Positions 6,157 to 14,318 of a stretch of DNA of 18,379 nucleotides are shown here, in pieces; positions within the stretch are counted from its first letter, which is position 1, and each line of letters starts with the position of its first letter. Below the pieces are notes generated by a model. That model had not been told where the DNA came from and did no database searches. It was given only the letters and a program-made list of their open reading frames with translations. A program made the position numbers and the translations under genes. This stretch comes from Armatimonadota bacterium (GTDB lineage Bacteria > Armatimonadota > UBA10988), in the NCBI GenBank assembly GCA_016183835.1, contig JACPDV010000073.1:1-18379 (forward strand). The letters are read 5' to 3'.

Positions 6157-8589
6157 ATGACCTCGTTCCTGCTGTTGACGCTCTTGACGGCCGCGCCGCC
6201 GGTGTGGGAGGGTGTGAACAAACCGATGCTCACGCCCGCCTCCGTGCTCTCGGTGGACAAGCTGTTCGACACCGACTTCGGCCCCGGCCGCGGGATCACG
6301 GGGTTCACGCTGCCGCCGCGCGGCGTGGCGCTGGCCGCCGACGGCGACAACGGCGTGATGCGCCTCACGCCCACCGACAAGGAGTCCGTGGCGGTCTGGC
6401 TGCCGCTGCCGAAGACCGCCTCCGGGCGCTACCTCCACCTCACCGCGCGCGTCAAGGGGAGTGCGGAGGGCCGGATCCGGCTCGCCGCGGTGGCCGGCCT
6501 GCGGATGCCCGCCGCCGCGCTCGACTGGGCCAGGTGGAGCCTCCCCGTCAAGTCCGACTGGCAGCCGCTGGACCTCCTGGAGCAGATGCCCGGGATCGCC
6601 GACACGCTCGTGCTGGTGGTGGACGCCGGCGGCCCGGCGGTGCTGCTCGACGACGTGAAGGTGGAGCAGCAGACGCGCCTCAGGGATCAGCGCGAAGCAG
6701 AGCTGGCCGGGCGGCAGGGCAACCTGATGGTCAACGGCAGCTTCGAGGCCGGGATCGCCGGCTACGAGGCGGTGATGCTGCACTCCTCACTGGCGCCCGG
6801 CGACCCGCCGCTGCCGGCGTCGATGCGCGTCTTCGACCGCGACGCCAGCGACGCGCACTGCTCGGCAATGCTGACCGGGGCCGGCGGGCCGACGGTGATC
6901 ACCGCGCCGGCCGTGGCGCTCAAGCCGGCCACCAAGTACACCTTCAGCCTGGCCGCCAAGGCGCGGGCCCGCGGTGCGCCGCGGATGGAGATGTCGCTCC
7001 TGGGCGCCGACCGAGCCCCCCTCGGGCGCATGGAGACCGCCGTCGGCCCGATGTGGGCCCGCGCCAAGAGCACCTTCACCACGCCGCCCAACGGCCCCAC
7101 CGTGTGGCTTCCGCTGGTCGTCTGCTACCCCGCCGACACCCCTTACGCCGCTCAGCTCGATGCGTTCTGCCTGCGCGAAGGCGAGTCCGGCGACTACCTG
7201 GCGGAGACCGGTGTGGCGCTGGGGCTCGAAGACACCGTGGAGGACGAGCCGCTGACGGGACACGTGGTGGACCCGGCCATGCCCGTGACGCTGACCGCCA
7301 CGGTCTACTCGGCCGAGAAGCTGGACGTGAAGCTGCGCGGGGTGATCGAGAGCCACCTGGGCAGCCAGCGGCGCGACCTGGAGCCGAAGGCGGTGAAGGC
7401 CGAGAAGGGCGTGGCGCTGGCCGTCCCCGTGTTCGAGGGCAACCTGGCGCCCGGCTGGTACCGGTTCCACGTGGAGGCGGTGCAGGGCGAGAAGGTGTTG
7501 GCGCGCGCGGAGCTGGTCCTGGCGGCGCTGAACTTCGCGGGGGAGGACGATTCGTGGAGGCTGGGGGTGGAGTGGACCACCCCGGACAGTCTGCTGCCCG
7601 GCCGCTCGCGGCAGGGCTACCTGGCCGGCCTGCGCCGGCTGGGCGTCACCACGCGGGTCCTGGGGCGCAATCCGGGCCTCTCGTGGGCCACGCTCGAGAG
7701 CGACCCGGGGCAGGTGCGGCCGGCGGCGTTCGCGGAGCTGGTCGCCGCGGGGCAGGAGATGGGCTTCGAGCAGTTCGTTCGCCTCGAGCCTCACCCCTTG
7801 CCCGAGACCGCGCCGGAATGGCTGGAGCAGCAGTCCAAGGCGCTTCCCGACGGGCGTCTCGACCCACCCGAGGACGCCTGGCAACGCTACGTCGCGGCGC
7901 TGGCGCAGGCGGCCAAGGGCAAGCCGGTGGGCTGGTGGCTGGCCGCCGGCGGCGCCGGGACGCAAGAGGCCACGCTCAAGGCGCTGCAGACCATCGACCC
8001 TGAGGTCAAGCTGACGCCGGTCGAGGAGCTGGACTGGCGCACCCTCGACCCGCGGCCCTGCGGGCCCCTCGAGACCACGGTCGTGAGCCCCTGGGAGGGC
8101 GGCGGCGAGATCGACCCGCTGGCCGAGCAGGAGCGCCTGGCGAGCGAGCTGATCCGTGCGGCCGGCGAAGGCGCGCGGAAGCTCCTGTGGCCGAACCAGG
8201 CGCTGGTGCCGCCGGGCGACGGGAACTGGCGACACGCCGGCCTGACCGCCAGCGATGGCGGTCCGCGGCCGCTGGTGCCGCTCTGGGCCACGCTCAGGCG
8301 GCTCGTGGCGCGGGAGCCGCTGGTGGGCACCATCGGCAACCCGAAGGGTGTCCACGCGGCCACCTGGGGGCAGGACAAGCGGGTCGTGGCGCTGTGGAGC
8401 GAGCAAGGCCCGGCCACGCTGTCCGTGGCGCTGGGCTCGGCGCCGAAGGCAGTCCTGGCCACCGGTGAAGAGGTCACGCTGCCGCAGGCGGACGGCCAGT
8501 TGCAGCTCGCGCTGACCGGCTGGCCGCTCTACCTGGTGGACCTCTCCGCGGCGGACGCGGCGACGGTGCAGGCGGCGGTCGGCGGGTAG
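6157..8589 (+). CDS. Secreted multi-domain beta-sandwich/TIM-barrel-like protein
   Basis: The 810-residue product starts with a short hydrophobic leader (MTSFLLLTLLTAAPP) consistent with export. Residues about 40-170 form a jelly-roll-like domain. Residues about 189-342 begin NLMVNGSFEAG and contain LKPATKYTFSLAAKARA, the layout of CBM4/9-like carbohydrate-binding modules. Residues about 345-455 look Ig-like. From about 465 (WRLGVEWT, YLAGLRRLGVTTR) the sequence resembles a clan-A glycosidase TIM barrel, but where a typical N-E-P acid/base motif would fall it reads GWWLAAGGAG, so catalysis may be lost. The C-terminal 80 residues are again beta-rich. It follows the hydrolase stop by four bases and is probably co-transcribed. 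Glycan binding outside the cell is the likeliest role; the substrate is unknown. Confidence 0.8.
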   Translation: MTSFLLLTLLTAAPPVWEGVNKPMLTPASVLSVDKLFDTDFGPGRGITGFTLPPRGVALAADGDNGVMRLTPTDKESVAVWLPLPKTASGRYLHLTARVKGSAEGRIRLAAVAGLRMPAAALDWARWSLPVKSDWQPLDLLEQMPGIADTLVLVVDAGGPAVLLDDVKVEQQTRLRDQREAELAGRQGNLMVNGSFEAGIAGYEAVMLHSSLAPGDPPLPASMRVFDRDASDAHCSAMLTGAGGPTVITAPAVALKPATKYTFSLAAKARARGAPRMEMSLLGADRAPLGRMETAVGPMWARAKSTFTTPPNGPTVWLPLVVCYPADTPYAAQLDAFCLREGESGDYLAETGVALGLEDTVEDEPLTGHVVDPAMPVTLTATVYSAEKLDVKLRGVIESHLGSQRRDLEPKAVKAEKGVALAVPVFEGNLAPGWYRFHVEAVQGEKVLARAELVLAALNFAGEDDSWRLGVEWTTPDSLLPGRSRQGYLAGLRRLGVTTRVLGRNPGLSWATLESDPGQVRPAAFAELVAAGQEMGFEQFVRLEPHPLPETAPEWLEQQSKALPDGRLDPPEDAWQRYVAALAQAAKGKPVGWWLAAGGAGTQEATLKALQTIDPEVKLTPVEELDWRTLDPRPCGPLETTVVSPWEGGGEIDPLAEQERLASELIRAAGEGARKLLWPNQALVPPGDGNWRHAGLTASDGGPRPLVPLWATLRRLVAREPLVGTIGNPKGVHAATWGQDKRVVALWSEQGPATLSVALGSAPKAVLATGEEVTLPQADGQLQLALTGWPLYLVDLSAADAATVQAAVGG

Positions 8590-8675
8590 ACCCCGCTCCG
8601 GACCGGCCGGGCGGAGGAGCCCCGGACGGCGAGGCGAATGCCTCTGCAGTCGTTCCCTTGCCTCCCGGTGGTTCC

Positions 8676-10598
8676 ATGCTCGAGCGGAGTAGCGTGCCTC
8701 GCGGCGTCACCTGGCGCAGCCTGACCGTCGGCACCGTGTTGACGATCGTCCTGGGCTGGGGCGCGCCCTATGTCATGCACGTGCTCCACGCCTCCTACCT
8801 CGCGCTCGACTTCTCCACGCCCGGCGCCACCGCGCTGCTGTTCCTCCTCGTCGCCGTCGCCAACCCTCTCGTCGGCCTGGTCCGGCGGAGCTGGCGGCTC
8901 GAGCCCGGCGAGATCCTGGTCGTCTACGCCATGCTCGTGCTCGCCTCCGCCGTGGTCGAGATGGGCCTGGCCAGCCAGTTGCTCCCCATCATCGCCACCC
9001 CCGCCTACTACGCCACCGACGAGAACCACTGGCACGAGCTGTTCATGAACCGGCTGCCTAACGGGGTGGTGCTCCACGACGTGGCCGCCGCCACGCGGTT
9101 CTTCGAGGGCGCCCCCCGCGCCGCCATCGACTGGCACTCCTGGTTCCCGGTCCTGCTCGTCTGGTCGCCGTTCCTGATCGCCCTCTACGCCGTGATGATC
9201 GCCCTGATGGTGATCGTCCGGGCGCAGTGGGACGACCGCGAGCGGCTCGCGTATCCGCTCACCCAGGTGCCGCTTGCCCTCGTCGACCAGCGCGAGCGCC
9301 TGCTCGGCAATCCGCTGCTCTGGCTTGGGTTCGGCGTGCCGTTCCTGATCTCCACCGTCAACGGGCTGCACCACTACTTCCCCGCGCTCCCCGCGCTGAA
9401 GCTCGATGGCTCGGCGCCGGTCTTCGGGCAGTACGGCTCGCTGATCTTCCGGCTCTCGTTCCCCATGCTGGGCTTCTTCTTCCTGGTCAACCAGGACGCC
9501 GTGTTCAGCCTGTGGCTGTTCAACCTGCTGTTCTGGCTGGCCAAGGCGGGCATGCTGCGGCTGGGGCTCGAGTTCACGGTCAACCTCGGGATCTACGGCA
9601 CGCCCTTCGCGCTCTACAAGTACATCGGCTGGGGGGCCATCATCGCCCTGGTGGCGGGCACCACCTACACCGCGCGGCAGCACCTCGGCGGGGTCCTGTG
9701 CAACGCCTTCACCCGCCGGCCGGCGCTGGACGACCGCGGCGAGGCGATGTCGTATCGCAGCGCGGTGCTGACGGTGCTGGTGGGTTGCGTGGTGATGGCG
9801 CTCTGGCTCAACTGGACGGGGCTCGGGTTCGGGGTGGCGTGGTACTTCCTGCTGATGGCGTTCCTGTTCTTCTTCGCCCTGACCCGGGTGGTGGTGGAGT
9901 CCGGTCTGGCCGAGGCAGTGGTGCCGCTGATCGCGCCGGGCGCGGTGGTGGCCACCTTCGGCAGCGGCGTGCTGAGCGCCGCGGGGCACGCCGGGCTGAC
10001 CCTGACCTACGTCTATTCGAGCGACATCCGGACGTATGTGATGGCCTCGTCGGCCACGGCGTTGAAGCTCTTCCACTCGGGCGGGATGAAAGGGCGCAAA
10101 CTGTTCTGGGTGATGGCCCTGGCGGTGCTGGTGGGCGCGGCGTCGAGCCTCTGGGCGACCCTGGCGATGGCCTACCGCTACGGCGGGGCGACGATGAACA
10201 ACTGGTTCTTCGTGGCGGGGCCGAAGCTGCCCTTTGACTGGCTCGAGAAGCTGCTCAGCCAGCGGGTGGAGGTGAACCACTTCGGGATGACGATGGTGGC
10301 CTTCGGCGCGGTGGTGATGGCGGCGCTGATGTGGGCCCGGCAGACCTTCTGGTGGTGGCCGCTGCACCCGGTGGGCTGGTGCATCGGGAGCGTGTGGATC
10401 ATGGACCAGCTCTGGCTGACCGCCTTCCTGGCCTGGTTCACCAAGAGCCTGATCGTGCGGCACGGCGGCCTGAAGCTCTACCGCCGGCTGCGTCCGGTGG
10501 CGCTGGGGATGGTGCTGGGGCAGTTCACGGCGAACGTGGTGTGGGCGGTGATCGACCACCTGGTGGGCGGGAGCGGGAACGCGATCTTCTGGATCTGA
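8676..10598 (+). CDS. Polytopic membrane protein, DUF6785/DUF6784-like, first of a paralogous pair
   Basis: This 640-residue protein has roughly 12-14 hydrophobic segments spread along its length and no signal peptide other than the first helix (about residues 15-35). It has the features I associate with the uncharacterised DUF6785/DUF6784 membrane proteins of Planctomycetota and Armatimonadota: a long loop after helix 3, a QWDDRERLAYPLTQVP motif, and a C-terminal PLHPVGW segment followed by a GGLKLYRRLRP loop. It is clearly homologous to the next gene (QWVRNERLTFPL, PLHPLGY, GGLKAYRKGIP). A solute permease role is inference from topology and from the secreted glycan enzymes upstream. The start is ATG 8676; a TTG 18 bases upstream is in frame but less likely. 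The 86-base gap before it shows no clear promoter or terminator. Confidence 0.82.
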   Translation: MLERSSVPRGVTWRSLTVGTVLTIVLGWGAPYVMHVLHASYLALDFSTPGATALLFLLVAVANPLVGLVRRSWRLEPGEILVVYAMLVLASAVVEMGLASQLLPIIATPAYYATDENHWHELFMNRLPNGVVLHDVAAATRFFEGAPRAAIDWHSWFPVLLVWSPFLIALYAVMIALMVIVRAQWDDRERLAYPLTQVPLALVDQRERLLGNPLLWLGFGVPFLISTVNGLHHYFPALPALKLDGSAPVFGQYGSLIFRLSFPMLGFFFLVNQDAVFSLWLFNLLFWLAKAGMLRLGLEFTVNLGIYGTPFALYKYIGWGAIIALVAGTTYTARQHLGGVLCNAFTRRPALDDRGEAMSYRSAVLTVLVGCVVMALWLNWTGLGFGVAWYFLLMAFLFFFALTRVVVESGLAEAVVPLIAPGAVVATFGSGVLSAAGHAGLTLTYVYSSDIRTYVMASSATALKLFHSGGMKGRKLFWVMALAVLVGAASSLWATLAMAYRYGGATMNNWFFVAGPKLPFDWLEKLLSQRVEVNHFGMTMVAFGAVVMAALMWARQTFWWWPLHPVGWCIGSVWIMDQLWLTAFLAWFTKSLIVRHGGLKLYRRLRPVALGMVLGQFTANVVWAVIDHLVGGSGNAIFWI

Positions 10599-10621
10599 CG
10601 GCGCGGAGCCGGGCGGAGACC

Positions 10622-12604
10622 ATGCAGGCAGACCGGCAGGCGGACGGCGTGGAGCGGGGAGGTCGCGTGGCCTGGCCGGTGGCGCCGATCGCCGTCGGGC
10701 TGCTCGGCGTGGTGGGGATGGCCTTCGCCGTCCGGTTCTGCGAGCTGATCATCGGCAACTACATCGCCGGTGGCGTGCCGCCCATCAGCGCCTTCTTCCT
10801 GATCCTCGTGCTCCTCGGCTGGAACTCGCTCGCCGGGCGGATCTCACGGCGGCTCGCCTTCGACCGGCGGCAGATTCTGCTGGCCTACATCGTGATGTGC
10901 GCCGGGGTGCCGCTCTTCGGCTCGTACCTGATCCGCGCCTGGATGCCCCACGTGGTGGCGCTGCGCTACTGGGAGAAACACCTCCACGACGTGGAGGGGT
11001 TGAGCCAGTACCTGCCGCTCTGGATCGGCCCGCGCGCCGAGAAGGCGGTGACCTGGTACTACGAAGGAACCCACGTCCGCGGGCAGATCCCGTGGGGCGA
11101 CTGGGCGATGCCGCTGCTGCTGTGGAGCACCTTCTTCGCCGCCCTCGCGGTCTCCATGTACTGCTTCATGGTGCTCATCAACCGGCAGTGGGTGCGCAAC
11201 GAACGGCTCACCTTCCCGCTGCTCTACCTGCCGCTCACGCTCACGGCGGCCGAGGGGAGCAGCCCGGTCAGCGGCATGTTCCGCCGGCATCTCTTCTGGG
11301 CCGGCGTGGGTGTCGCGATGGTCTTCAACGCCCTCAACATCGCCCACACCATCGTCCCCAGCCTGCCCGCACCGGGGTTCTACAAGCCGCTCGCGCCGTA
11401 CTTCACCAGCAACGTGATGAGCCCGTTCCGCAGCTTCAACCTCTACTACATGCTGGAGACCATCGGTTTCGGCTACTTCATCCCGCTGGAGGTGACCTTC
11501 ACCGTCTGGTTCGCGTACCTGAGCATCAAGCTCCTGGCCTGCGGCGGGATCGCGCTGGGGTATGAGCGGCCGGGGTTTCCGTTCATCCACGAGCAGTGCT
11601 CGGGGGCCTACGTGGCCTGCGCGGGGTTCGTGGCGTGGGGGCTGCGCCACCACATGGCGGAGCTGTGGCGGAAACTGTGGCAACGAGGCGCGGCGGGCAC
11701 GTCGGAGTGGGTGGCGTGGCTCGGGTTCCTGGGCGGGCTGTTCTACATGCTCCGCTTCATGGGCATGGCGTTCGTGCCGGCGGTGATCGCGGGCAGCTTC
11801 CTGGTGGTCTTGCTGGGGTTCGTGCTGGTCTACGCGCGGATCCGGGCGGAGACCGGCGCGCCGCTGGAGTTCACGTATCCCTACTGGAAGCCGAAGGACC
11901 TGGTGGTGTGGGCGTTCACGCCGGCGGGTGTGATGAGCTTCGGCGGGCCGCGGACGCTCGTCTGCTTCGGGCTGTTCAGTTGGATGTCACGGCATCACTG
12001 GGAGATGTCACACGCGGCCTACGACATGGATGCGCTGAAGCTGTCTGAGACTCTGCACATCCCGCGGCGCACGCTGGCGACGGCGGTGGGGCTGGCTTTC
12101 GCGGTGGGCCTGGCGGTGGGGCTCTGGGCGCACCTGGGCGCCTATTACGAGGTCGGCACGAACATGGCAAGCGGCTCGCTGGGCAACGGCGAGTACCGTG
12201 CGACGGTGGCCCTGGACGAGTTCAAGCGGACCGCGACGGACATGCAGAACCTGCCCGGCCGGCCGTGGGATCGGCTCGGCTACGTGGGGGTGGGCTTCCT
12301 GGGGGCGGCGGTGATGGCGCTCCTGCGGAGCCGCATTCCGGGCTTCCCGCTGCACCCGTTGGGCTACATCCTGGCGACCTCGTACGGGGATCACAACACG
12401 TGCATCTTCCCGCTGTTCGTGGCCTGGGCGGTGCGGGCGGCGGTGCTGAGGGTGGGCGGGCTGAAGGCGTACCGGAAAGGGATCCCGTTCTTCGTCGGGC
12501 TGATCGCGGGTCACTTCTTCTTCGCGGGGGTGGTGTGGCCGGTGCTGAGCCTGATCCTGGGTTCGGAGACGGCGGGGGCGTATCACCTGTTCTTCGGGGG
12601 GTGA
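10622..12604 (+). CDS. Polytopic membrane protein, DUF6785/DUF6784-like, second of a paralogous pair
   Basis: The 660-residue product begins with a polar tail of about 20 residues and then has roughly 12-14 transmembrane segments. It shares landmarks in the same order with the preceding protein: NRQWVRNERLTFPLLYLP, an amphipathic region before LEFTYPYWKP, SHAAYDMDALKLSETLHIPR, FPLHPLGYIL and GGLKAYRKG. The two genes therefore arose by an old duplication and may form a heteromeric complex. The frame is open well upstream, but the previous gene ends at 10598 and GGAG lies at 10615-10618, so ATG 10622 is chosen. Spacing of 23 bases indicates co-transcription. The last 22 bases overlap the convergent Uma2 gene. 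Function is unknown; transport of breakdown products is inferred. Confidence 0.82.
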   Translation: MQADRQADGVERGGRVAWPVAPIAVGLLGVVGMAFAVRFCELIIGNYIAGGVPPISAFFLILVLLGWNSLAGRISRRLAFDRRQILLAYIVMCAGVPLFGSYLIRAWMPHVVALRYWEKHLHDVEGLSQYLPLWIGPRAEKAVTWYYEGTHVRGQIPWGDWAMPLLLWSTFFAALAVSMYCFMVLINRQWVRNERLTFPLLYLPLTLTAAEGSSPVSGMFRRHLFWAGVGVAMVFNALNIAHTIVPSLPAPGFYKPLAPYFTSNVMSPFRSFNLYYMLETIGFGYFIPLEVTFTVWFAYLSIKLLACGGIALGYERPGFPFIHEQCSGAYVACAGFVAWGLRHHMAELWRKLWQRGAAGTSEWVAWLGFLGGLFYMLRFMGMAFVPAVIAGSFLVVLLGFVLVYARIRAETGAPLEFTYPYWKPKDLVVWAFTPAGVMSFGGPRTLVCFGLFSWMSRHHWEMSHAAYDMDALKLSETLHIPRRTLATAVGLAFAVGLAVGLWAHLGAYYEVGTNMASGSLGNGEYRATVALDEFKRTATDMQNLPGRPWDRLGYVGVGFLGAAVMALLRSRIPGFPLHPLGYILATSYGDHNTCIFPLFVAWAVRAAVLRVGGLKAYRKGIPFFVGLIAGHFFFAGVVWPVLSLILGSETAGAYHLFFGG

Positions 12605-13164
12605 CGCCTGTGCGCCCCGAGCACGATGTCCACTGGGAGCGAGAAGCCGGGCAGGACGTCCTCAACTGTGATGATCTCACCGGGACCGAGATTGACCGGA
12701 TCGACGCCCTGCCGATAGAGCGAGACCCGGTCTGAACGCGGCCAGACGACGATCACCACATCCGTGCCGGCGTTGAGCCACACGCCAACTTTGGCCAGCA
12801 CGTCACCGCGGCGGTCGGTGGGCGACACGACCTCGACAGCCAGGTCAGGCGCCACGGGCACAACGCCTTCGGCCACCTCGTCGCCGAGACGGTCCCAGTT
12901 GACGTAAGCCCCATCGGGCACCCGAACGGTGTCCGGGTCACGCGCCAGCAGGAACCCGGTTTCCGGTGGGAAGGCGGTGCCCAGCCCGGTGCCCTCGCCC
13001 CAGGCATCCAGCGCCGCCAGGAGTTTCGCGCTGCGCCTGCCGTGACCGCCCCCACCGTACGCCATCGTGATGACCCTTCCCTCGATCAGCTCGGCGCGTT
13101 CATCGGCGTAGCGCTCGAGGAACTCCTCGGCGGTGAGCAGCTCGGTCTCGGTGGCGATGCTCAT
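12583..13164 (-). CDS. Uma2-family putative endonuclease (DUF820, PD-(D/E)XK fold), copy 1
   Basis: This 193-residue protein has the Uma2/DUF820 layout: an N-terminal TAEEFLERY and AELIEGRV segment, then VRVPDGAYV with Asp84, PDLAVEVVSPTD with Glu111, and DVLAKVGVWL with Lys125. These are the expected acidic and lysine residues of a PD-(D/E)XK nuclease core. The family is abundant as stand-alone paralogues in cyanobacteria, Planctomycetota and related bacteria, and its biological role is not established. The start is supported by GGAG in the leader and by an extended -10 just upstream. Its 3' end runs 22 bases into the convergent membrane-protein gene. It resembles the second Uma2 gene in this window moderately in protein but closely in its leader. 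Confidence 0.9.
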   Translation of the reverse strand: MSIATETELLTAEEFLERYADERAELIEGRVITMAYGGGGHGRRSAKLLAALDAWGEGTGLGTAFPPETGFLLARDPDTVRVPDGAYVNWDRLGDEVAEGVVPVAPDLAVEVVSPTDRRGDVLAKVGVWLNAGTDVVIVVWPRSDRVSLYRQGVDPVNLGPGEIITVEDVLPGFSLPVDIVLGAHRRHPPKNR

Positions 13165-13184
13165 GGTGCGCTCCGCTAGGGGTC

Positions 13185-13193
13185 AGTATAGCA
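13185..13193 (-). promoter_or_regulatory. Extended -10 element and short leader of Uma2 copy 1
   Basis: On the minus strand TGCTATACT forms an extended -10 (TGn plus TATACT, five of six consensus bases). It lies 20 bases upstream of the ATG at 13164. No convincing -35 is visible, which extended -10 promoters can tolerate. The leader between it and the ATG contains AGCGGAGCGCACC, supplying GGAG as the ribosome site. The same arrangement precedes the other Uma2 gene. Confidence 0.45.
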
Positions 13194-13264
13194 CGGCCGA
13201 GTGGGCCGGTGAGCGCGTCTGGCGCCTGCGCGGGCGTGGCCGCGAGGATTATCTGCAACGGTAC

Positions 13265-13291
13265 TTGACATGGCGATGTGGGGGGTAAAGT
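13265..13291 (+). promoter_or_regulatory. Predicted promoter for the small beta-sandwich/CFI-box gene pair
   Basis: A perfect -35 TTGACA (13265-13270) is followed after 15 bases by TAAAGT (13286-13291), a four-of-six match to the -10. The spacer is shorter than the ideal 17, so strength is uncertain. It points at the gene starting at 13334, whose ribosome site AAAGGAGG lies at 13321-13328. It sits in the divergent gap (13165-13333), which otherwise holds the Uma2 copy 1 leader and no gene. Confidence 0.42.
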
Positions 13292-13333
13292 CAAAACGCT
13301 CGGAGGGTCCGGGCGCAACCAAAGGAGGGCCGC

Positions 13334-13570
13334 ATGGCCGAGATGCGGGGGAGGGTACTCAAGGGTGGCAAGCCGGCGCCAAACGTGCGGGTTTCGATCC
13401 ACAGCGTGGGGTTGCTGGGCGGCGGGCAGATCGCGGAGTACACCTCGCGTAGCGACGGCGGCTTCTCGTTCGCCGTGCCTGACAGCTACACGCAGGTGAG
13501 GGTCTACATCGCGGGTCGGGACCGGGGCACGGTGTACGTGAGCCAGTCGCCGCATGTGTTCGACATGTGA
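13334..13570 (+). CDS. Small carboxypeptidase-regulatory-like beta-sandwich protein
   Basis: This 78-residue protein matches the carboxypeptidase-regulatory-like (transthyretin-type) beta-sandwich: GRVLKGGKPAPNVRVSIHS, then a strand with TSRSDGGFSFAVP, then VRVYIAG. Usually this fold is one module of a larger exported protein; here it stands alone with no signal peptide or membrane segment. AAAGGAGG ends five bases before the ATG, one of the best ribosome sites in the window, suggesting high expression. The stop at 13568-13570 is only 12 bases before the preferred start of the next gene, so the two are surely co-transcribed and may act together. Whether it is cytoplasmic, or a binding or scaffold domain, is unknown. 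Confidence 0.78.
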   Translation: MAEMRGRVLKGGKPAPNVRVSIHSVGLLGGGQIAEYTSRSDGGFSFAVPDSYTQVRVYIAGRDRGTVYVSQSPHVFDM

Positions 13571-13582
13571 ATGGAGGCACAG

Positions 13583-14308
13583 ATGGCAGCAGTTTCGCGC
13601 CAGCTACAACTGGCCGAGTCGTATCTCGCGGACGTGGCGAAGGCCGAAGACCAGATCGAGGCGCGGGTGGAGTTCGCGAGCCTTAGGGCCAATGAGGTCC
13701 GGCGCGTGTTGGGCGGCGACTGGAAGCTCGCCAAGACCGCCATCGAAGCGGCAGCAGCGGGGGGTGAGGATGTCTCGTCGCACCTGGCGATGCTCCACTT
13801 CCGAGCCGGCAACCTGTGGTTCATGGCCGCCAAAGGCACGATCGTCAACAAACGAGAGGGTCGCTCCATCCTTGCAGAGTTTGCAGCCGCTTTCGAGGCG
13901 TCGATCGCGGCCGAGTGGACCCCCGAGGCGGGCTACAACCTTGGGCTCGCCTACTGGAACCTCGACAAGAAGCAGGAGGCCCTTGCCGCGCTGCGGCGCG
14001 TCGCTCAGAGCGATACCGACATCTCCATCGACGCGCAGAAGGAGATCGGCCGGATCGAGTCTGAGAAGTCCGGCGGCTGCTACATTGCCACCGCCTGCTA
14101 CGGCAGCTATGACCACCCCGACGTGGTGACCCTTCGCAGCTTCCGCGACGAACGGCTGCTCCGGTCTCCGCTCGGCCGTGCTCTCGTGGCCTGCTACTAC
14201 CGCATCGGGCCGTGGCTCGCAACGCGGGTGGGCGGGGTGAAGTCGCTCTCGTCCGCTGTGCGGCGTCTGATACTGGAGCCGGTGGTCCGGCGGCTGCGGC
14301 GCCAGTAG
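13583..14308 (+). CDS. TPR protein with C-terminal CFI-box-type (CFI-box-CTERM) domain
   Basis: The 241-residue protein has a helical N-terminal part (about 1-110), one recognisable tetratricopeptide-like hairpin (about 113-145, TPEAGYNLGLAYWNLDKKQE) and a C-terminal domain starting GGCYIATACYGSYDHPDV (164-181). The last matches the CFI-box-CTERM pattern (usually CFIATAAYGS followed by LRxFRDxxLL, GRxxVxxYYR). Both Cys166 and Cys172 are present, as are RSFRDERLL, GRALVACYYR and a cationic end (RRLRRQ). The domain is described as a putative C-terminal sorting or processing signal of unknown mechanism. The start at 13583 is preferred because GGAGG (13573-13577) lies five bases before it; the ATG at 13571 overlaps that site. 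It is coupled to the preceding small gene and ends 10 bases before the convergent Uma2 stop. Confidence 0.8.
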   Translation: MAAVSRQLQLAESYLADVAKAEDQIEARVEFASLRANEVRRVLGGDWKLAKTAIEAAAAGGEDVSSHLAMLHFRAGNLWFMAAKGTIVNKREGRSILAEFAAAFEASIAAEWTPEAGYNLGLAYWNLDKKQEALAALRRVAQSDTDISIDAQKEIGRIESEKSGGCYIATACYGSYDHPDVVTLRSFRDERLLRSPLGRALVACYYRIGPWLATRVGGVKSLSSAVRRLILEPVVRRLRRQ

Positions 14309-14318
14309 CGCGGCGCGC

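Noticed and set aside
6157..8589. Large antisense frames opposite the plus-strand glycan genes (for example 6787-8406, 8529-10559 and 4016-5728, minus strand)
   Set aside because: Very GC-rich codon use keeps the opposite strand open; the translations are His/Arg/Gly/Pro-rich without motifs, and the plus-strand proteins are recognisable.
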